Of a DNA stretch of 64,000 nucleotides, positions 59,827 through 64,000 are shown one piece after another (positions within the stretch are counted from its first letter, which is position 1; each line of letters begins with the position of its first letter). A program made the position numbers and the translations under genes. The notes below the pieces were generated by a model that was not told where the DNA came from, searched no databases, and saw only the letters and a program-made list of their open reading frames with translations. Origin of the DNA: Defluviitaleaceae bacterium (GTDB lineage: Bacteria > Bacillota > Clostridia > Lachnospirales > WQUN01); the NCBI GenBank assembly GCA_009781755.1, contig WQVD01000006.1, positions 24,119 through 88,118 on the forward strand, given 5' to 3'.

Positions 59827-60471
59827 CTATTCTATTCCTCCGTCCGTAAAAAATGCGAGCAACGAAAAATCCAGCCGCAAAGCCGCTTCCCCGTCCGATA
59901 AAAAATCTATATGTAAGCCCCGCACCCGCGCAGCATCCGCATCCAATATTTGGACGAAATCCACCAACGCATCCACTTGCCCTCGATACAACGCCATCAC
60001 CCGCACGTCATATATCCGCGCATCTTCCCAAACGCCAGCGCCGCTTTGCCCCGCAATACTTAAAATTGGTGCCTGCGAAGAAAACGAAACCGTATGCAAA
60101 CCCAACCGATCCGCAGCGCGCTCGAATTCACCCAACGCCTCTGTAATTCGGTCATGACGAATCAACTGTGTGCTGGTCGCGTTTGATCCGGCAACATCTT
60201 CTTCGCGGTTCGTTATCGCTTCATCGGCCACAATTTGCCCGATTACCATACCATCAAACCCATCGGCTTCCGCATCACCGGTTACAATGCCCGAAATATC
60301 TGACAATTGCTGTGTATATATTTCCAACCGCCGCTCCTGCATTTCCACCACCACACGCATTTGCTCCGCAGAAGTCCGCACCGGTCTCATTACCACCGCA
60401 TAAACCAGCAACACAACCAAAACATTGCAAATCACAAAAATCCCCACATAATGCGAATCACGAAACGTCAT
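59827..60471 (-). CDS. PilO-like membrane protein (orphan)
   Basis: The protein has 214 residues from MTFRDSHYVGIF, with AAGGGG upstream. Residues 7-28 form one membrane helix (YVGIFVICNVLVVLLVYAVVM), then a coiled coil (SAEQMRVVVEMQERRLEIYTQQLSDI), a linker, and a ferredoxin-like C-terminal domain (VMALYRGQVDALVDFVQIL...LRLDFSLLAFF). This is the layout of PilO/GspM proteins of type IV pilus platforms. No other pilus gene is in the window, so the assignment is structural inference only. Confidence 0.55.
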   Translation of the reverse strand: MTFRDSHYVGIFVICNVLVVLLVYAVVMRPVRTSAEQMRVVVEMQERRLEIYTQQLSDISGIVTGDAEADGFDGMVIGQIVADEAITNREEDVAGSNATSTQLIRHDRITEALGEFERAADRLGLHTVSFSSQAPILSIAGQSGAGVWEDARIYDVRVMALYRGQVDALVDFVQILDADAARVRGLHIDFLSDGEAALRLDFSLLAFFTDGGIE

Positions 60472-60488
60472 GAAGCACCCCTTGAAAA

Positions 60489-61280
60489 TTATTCCCAAAT
60501 GTAAGCAATAACTGCATCCGTATAGTTCTGCCAGCCGCGTTCATAAATGCACTTCAATGACGAAATATTTTTCATTAAATAACACATGGAAGCAACTGCA
60601 GCGAATTTATCCCAATATTTCCCGCTATTGGCGGCGGTTTTATATTCCGCTTGGCGGGCCGGGTCGGTTTCGTTAAGTGCTGCTTTCAACAGCGCACGCG
60701 CGTCTTCAAATCTTGCTTGATATTCAGGCCCCATTATATATTGCCCGATGTTTTCTTTGTAAGACAACAAATGCGCAAACCCTTCATGGAACGCAACACA
60801 CTCAAAATAAGTACGATAATTAAGCGATTCCGCAGGATACACCGCACCAATCATCAAATGGATGAGTTCATGCGTTAGAAAATTGCGCACTATATCACCC
60901 AAGTCATGCCCTCTGGCCACATAATCTGCAAAACTCATCATGTTAAAAATTATGTACGGCACGTCTTCATATTCACGCACCATCGCATCATACATAACTG
61001 GAACGCCCACCACAAAAATAATTTCGCACTGATTTTTTATTTTTGTTGCATTTGCAAACACTTCATGCACCAACCGCTCATTACGAAACGTAAAGTGCCG
61101 ACATACTTCCATCGTTTGTTGCAAGCAATGCGCAACCTCTGTGATGCGGTTTCTGTCGGGTATCATAAACACGTTTTTTCCGGGTTCGATTGCATCATAT
61201 ATCCAGTGGCTGCTGTTGCTGGATTCGCTGATTTCCTTGCCGGCGATGTATGCATCTACGATGTGCGCATCAAACGTCAT
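60489..61280 (-). CDS. putative zinc metallopeptidase (gluzincin-like)
   Basis: The protein has 263 residues without a signal peptide. FLTHELIHLMIGAVYPAES carries an HExxH motif near residue 140 and FECVAFHEGFAHLLSY, about 25 residues later, offers a Glu third ligand, the gluzincin pattern. The rest (IYDAIEPGKNVFMIPDRNRITEVAHCLQQ, FANATKIKNQCEIIFVVGVP) is not assigned to a family. GGGAGGAG precedes the ATG. It is followed after 17 bases by the PilO-like gene. Confidence 0.65.
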   Translation of the reverse strand: MTFDAHIVDAYIAGKEISESSNSSHWIYDAIEPGKNVFMIPDRNRITEVAHCLQQTMEVCRHFTFRNERLVHEVFANATKIKNQCEIIFVVGVPVMYDAMVREYEDVPYIIFNMMSFADYVARGHDLGDIVRNFLTHELIHLMIGAVYPAESLNYRTYFECVAFHEGFAHLLSYKENIGQYIMGPEYQARFEDARALLKAALNETDPARQAEYKTAANSGKYWDKFAAVASMCYLMKNISSLKCIYERGWQNYTDAVIAYIWE

Positions 61281-61308
61281 GTTGGACTCCTCCCTACGAT
61301 TCCTGTTA

Positions 61309-61335
61309 TAAAAAACCCGCGAGCAAGCTCGCGGG
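61309..61335 (-). terminator. terminator of the rpsK-rpsD-rpoA-rplQ operon
   Basis: The stem CCCGCGAGC/GCTCGCGGG with a 2-base AA centre is followed on the minus strand by TTTTTT, 24 bases after the rplQ stop. Confidence 0.88.
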
Positions 61336-61358
61336 CAATGATTCGTTTTGGGTTGGGT

Positions 61359-61895
61359 TTACACCATTTCCAGCATGACCATAGGTGCAGCGTCACCGCG
61401 GCGAGGGCCTAATTTAACCATGCGGGTGTAACCGCCGTTGCGTCCGGCATAACGGTCGCCGTATTTATCGAACATTAGAGTTGCCATGTCCACACGCTTG
61501 GACTCGCTGCGCATTTTGCGGCGGTCGGCGGGGGTTTCGGTCACGGGGTACAGCACGCTCAAAATTTTGCGGCGGGCAACTAAGCGCGACGGGCTGTCTT
61601 TTTTGATGGATTTCTCCACTTCGTTAAACAGGGTCACTTTTTTGCCGTTTTGCTCTTCTTTGATGCGCTTGCCGTCTTTGTCCTTTTGCGGTACTTTCGC
61701 CGTAACGGTCTCGGTGGTGAAGTTGTCCTTCTCCTTCACTGCCAAGGTTACGAGTTTTTCGGCTACGCGGCGTACTTCCTTTGCACGCGTTTCCGTGGTG
61801 GTGATTTTGCCATGATACAGCAATTGCGTTGCCAAAGTGCGCAGCATCGCCTTACGTTGGCTGGACGCGCGCCCCAATTTTCTATAACCGGCCAT
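61359..61895 (-). CDS. rplQ: ribosomal protein L17
   Basis: The protein has 178 residues. The start MAGYRKLGRASSQRKAMLRTLATQLLYHGKITTTETRAKEVR is classical L17, and the end GGYTRMVKLGPRRGDAAPMVMLEMV is typical. Between them lies an extra lysine-rich stretch of about 50 residues (KEKDNFTTETVTAKVPQKDKDGKRIKEEQ...) that makes the protein longer than the common 115-130 residues; similar inserts occur in some clostridia. It is last in the operon. Confidence 0.97.
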   Translation of the reverse strand: MAGYRKLGRASSQRKAMLRTLATQLLYHGKITTTETRAKEVRRVAEKLVTLAVKEKDNFTTETVTAKVPQKDKDGKRIKEEQNGKKVTLFNEVEKSIKKDSPSRLVARRKILSVLYPVTETPADRRKMRSESKRVDMATLMFDKYGDRYAGRNGGYTRMVKLGPRRGDAAPMVMLEMV

Positions 61896-61908
61896 CTTTG
61901 TTCGCTCC

Positions 61909-62862
61909 TTACTCTTCCGACGGGGTCAGGGCCAAGCCCAAGTCCGTCATTTTATTCAATACTTCCTCAAGCGACTTGCGCCCCAGGTTGCGTACCTTCA
62001 TCATGTCATCTTCAGTCTTGCCTGCCAAATCTTCCACTGTATTGATGCCTGCGCGCTTTAAGCAATTGTACGAACGCACGCTCAAGTCCAGTTCCTCGAT
62101 GGTCATTTCCATCAACTTTGCCTTCACGCCGTTTTCACGCTTGATCATCACATCCGATGTTACGGATGAATCAGAAAGGTCGCCAAACAGCGAGAAATAT
62201 CCCATCAATATCCGGGCACCCAAGCTTACGGCGTCATGCGGCGTAACGGTGCCATTCGTCCAGACTTCCAGCGTCAATTTGTCATAGTCGGTTACGTCGC
62301 CCACGCGGGTGGACTCTACGTTAAAGTTCACCTTGCGCACCGGTGTAAAAATTGAGTCAATGGGAATCACGCCGATGGCTTGCTGCACTTGTTTGTTCTT
62401 CTCAGCACCCACATATCCGTGGCCGCGTCGTATAGTTAATTCAATATCCAGTTTTGCATCGTCGCCATCCAATGTGGCAATCCGCATTTCCGGGTTCATT
62501 ACTTCCACGTCTGCGTCAAATTTAATATCTGCAGCGGTTACCACACCCGTGCCGGATGCGGAAATAGTTGCAACCTTGGGATCCTCGCCGCCGCCGGAAT
62601 GCCGCAACGCCAAGCCCTTTAGGTTCAAAATAATTTCGGTTAAATCTTCCTTCACGCCCGGCATATGGCTAAATTCATGCAATATGCCTTCGACGCGAAT
62701 GTTGCTCACCGCTGCACCGGGCAAGCTGGACAACAGCACCCGACGCAACGAATTGCCCAGCGTCGTGCCAAAGCCACGCTCCAGCTGGTCTACAACAAAA
62801 CGGCCATACGTTCCGCCTTTAGATTCTGCCATTTCTATACGAGGCTTTTCGATTTCCAGCAT
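61909..62862 (-). CDS. rpoA: RNA polymerase alpha subunit
   Basis: The protein has 317 residues. The N-terminal dimerisation domain has [31 protein letters not shown] and [28 protein letters not shown] blocks. The C-terminal domain ([47 protein letters not shown]) binds UP elements and activators. The start at 62862 ([10 protein letters not shown]) has GGGAGG upstream. Confidence 0.98.
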   Translation of the reverse strand: MLEIEKPRIEMAESKGGTYGRFVVDQLERGFGTTLGNSLRRVLLSSLPGAAVSNIRVEGILHEFSHMPGVKEDLTEIILNLKGLALRHSGGGEDPKVATISASGTGVVTAADIKFDADVEVMNPEMRIATLDGDDAKLDIELTIRRGHGYVGAEKNKQVQQAIGVIPIDSIFTPVRKVNFNVESTRVGDVTDYDKLTLEVWTNGTVTPHDAVSLGARILMGYFSLFGDLSDSSVTSDVMIKRENGVKAKLMEMTIEELDLSVRSYNCLKRAGINTVEDLAGKTEDDMMKVRNLGRKSLEEVLNKMTDLGLALTPSEE

Positions 62863-62964
62863 TCGCAATCCTCCCAATCATTTCGATGAACGTTCTTCGC
62901 CGCAGGCCATTGCCATCGGGCGAAAAGATTACCGTACCGGTCAACATTCGGCAAAAAACCCGTA

Positions 62965-63597
62965 TTATTTCCGTGAATAGTGCTCCACGATGAGTGTTTC
63001 GCGCACGGGGATGGTCACATGCTCGCGTGTGGGCAGTGCTGCGACTACGCCGCGCAGTTGCTCGGCTTCACGCGTTAGCCAATCAGGAATCGGTCTGCCG
63101 TTGGTTACATCCAACACTTCTTTGAAGCGGTCAAGCTGCTTGGATTTGTCACGTACAGCAATCACGTCACCAATTTTTACTTGGTACGACGGGATGTTTA
63201 CTTTCTTGCCGTTAACGGTGATCAAGTTATGACGCACGATTTGACGCGCCTCGGTACGGGAACGACCGTAACCCAAGCGGAAAACTACGTTGTCCAAACG
63301 CTGCTCCAGCAAGCGCAGCAAATTTTCACCTGTTACACCGGGGATATTGCGTGCGTTTTCAAAATAAATGCGGAATTGTGTTTCCAATACGCCATAAATA
63401 CGCTTGGCTTTTTGTTTTTCACGCAATTGTTGTCCGTATTCGCTCAACTTCTTGGGACGAGCGCCGCCGTGCTGCCCCGGAGGGCCGGTACGTTTACTTA
63501 CCGGGCAAGCGTTTTTTACGCACTTTTCGCCCTTTAAAAATAATTTTTCGCCCTCGCGGCGGCAACGCCGGCATACGGGCCCTGTATATCTTGCCAT
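62965..63597 (-). CDS. rpsD: ribosomal protein S4
   Basis: The protein has 210 residues. [26 protein letters not shown] carries the four-cysteine zinc version of S4. [25 protein letters not shown] and the S4 RNA-binding domain ([34 protein letters not shown]) follow. GGAGGGTG precedes the ATG at 63597. S4 nucleates 30S assembly. Confidence 0.98.
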   Translation of the reverse strand: MARYTGPVCRRCRREGEKLFLKGEKCVKNACPVSKRTGPPGQHGGARPKKLSEYGQQLREKQKAKRIYGVLETQFRIYFENARNIPGVTGENLLRLLEQRLDNVVFRLGYGRSRTEARQIVRHNLITVNGKKVNIPSYQVKIGDVIAVRDKSKQLDRFKEVLDVTNGRPIPDWLTREAEQLRGVVAALPTREHVTIPVRETLIVEHYSRK

Positions 63598-63599
63598 AA

Positions 63600-64000
63600 T
63601 TACACCCTCCTGCGTTTCGGCGGTCTGCATCCGTTATGCGGTACCGGGGTCACGTCTTTAATCAACGTTACTTCCAGCCCTGCCGCTTGCAATGCACGAA
63701 TCGCCGCTTCACGGCCACTACCGGGGCCGTTTACATACACTTCCACCATGCGCAAACCATATTCCTTTGCAGCATTGGCGGCGGTGTCCGCAGCCATTTG
63801 TGCCGCATAAGGCGTAGACTTACGCGAGCCGCGGAAATTGAGCGACCCGGCCGATGACCAACTCAACGCATTTCCTTGCGCGTCAGTGATGGTCACGAGT
63901 GTATTGTTAAACGATGATTGAATATGGGCTTGGCCACGGTCAACAAACTTCCTGTCGCGCCTTCTGCGCGTGGCTGCCCGCTTGACTTGTTTTTTTGGCA
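63600..64000 (-). CDS. rpsK: ribosomal protein S11 (first base of start codon outside window)
   Basis: The frame ends [22 protein letters not shown] and contains [22 protein letters not shown] and [16 protein letters not shown], all S11. The first codons in the window read [22 protein letters not shown], preceded by the two bases TG at the window edge, so an ATG start would begin one base outside. S11 forms part of the platform of the 30S subunit. It lies two bases before rpsD. Confidence 0.97.
   Translation of the reverse strand, partial: PKKQVKRAATRRRRDRKFVDRGQAHIQSSFNNTLVTITDAQGNALSWSSAGSLNFRGSRKSTPYAAQMAADTAANAAKEYGLRMVEVYVNGPGSGREAAIRALQAAGLEVTLIKDVTPVPHNGCRPPKRRRV

Noticed and set aside
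1..64000. CRISPR array, prophage or IS element
   Set aside because: No regularly spaced direct repeats, no phage structural genes and no transposase or integrase ORF were seen on either strand.

Overview
The window is a chromosomal segment of an endospore-forming, anaerobic Firmicute, most likely a Clostridia-class gut or rumen-type organism. An alpha/beta-type small acid-soluble spore protein, a PerR plus reverse-rubrerythrin pair, the Asp23/FakA pair, a NiaR-type regulator, and the order rpsK-rpsD-rpoA-rplQ all point there. No species can be named from the sequence. Most genes have moderate G+C with GC-rich third positions. A few (GNAT-APH fusion, M3 peptidase, GH10 xylanase) are visibly more AT-rich, and two of those are broken.

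Bases 1-14500 are carbohydrate and small-molecule catabolism. A plus-strand operon runs sulfatase (cut by the window edge), serine hydrolase, DUF1961 protein, creatininase-like hydrolase, NagB-like deaminase, GH4 glycosidase, 2-hydroxyacid dehydrogenase and amidohydrolase. The matching radical-SAM sulfatase maturase lies convergent to it. A UroD-family gene follows, and then a minus-strand redox operon (OYE-type flavoenzyme, SDR, FAD flavoprotein, TIM-barrel isomerase). Bases 14600-17700 hold GNAT/Sel1 and GNAT/kinase genes. Bases 17676-23758 are an arabinan/arabinoside locus (GH43, GH43-like, GH127).

Bases 23800-34900 hold a secreted M28 peptidase, two paralogous XRE-TPR regulators, a flavin reductase operon, a WYL regulator, LytTR/DUF3021, a flavodoxin-type reductase, a YoeB-like toxin-antitoxin pair and a PF09818-type ABC ATPase. 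The ATPase is preceded by a 17-codon leader ORF and a terminator hairpin. Bases 35100-35650 look like a dense non-coding structured RNA. The interrupted M3 peptidase and a tRNA-Ser(TGA) follow.

Bases 37700-53200 are housekeeping and stress genes: wecB-type epimerase, rqcP-type S4 protein, SASP, pdxS, a NiaR-type regulator with a probable niacin-regulated EIIC transporter, Asp23-FakA, ArsR/MFS, a broken GH10, PerR and reverse rubrerythrin, and PspC. Bases 53250-64000 hold radC, a two-domain PPK2 kinase, a spore-type small protein, a DUF368 lipid-carrier translocase, lexA, tdk, orphan PilO-like and metallopeptidase genes, and the rplQ-rpoA-rpsD-rpsK ribosomal operon.

The most unusual feature is a family of three ~155-165-bp hairpin elements (28906, 40754, 59296). 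Their outer arms differ from copy to copy yet pair almost perfectly within each copy. The shared core has two direct repeats GGA-N6-GAC whose N6 parts covary so that the two repeats pair with each other. A second, smaller family of ~27-bp palindromes lies at four gene ends. Three genes are broken by one base each: GNAT-Sel1 and GH10 in homopolymers, M3 by an in-frame TAA.
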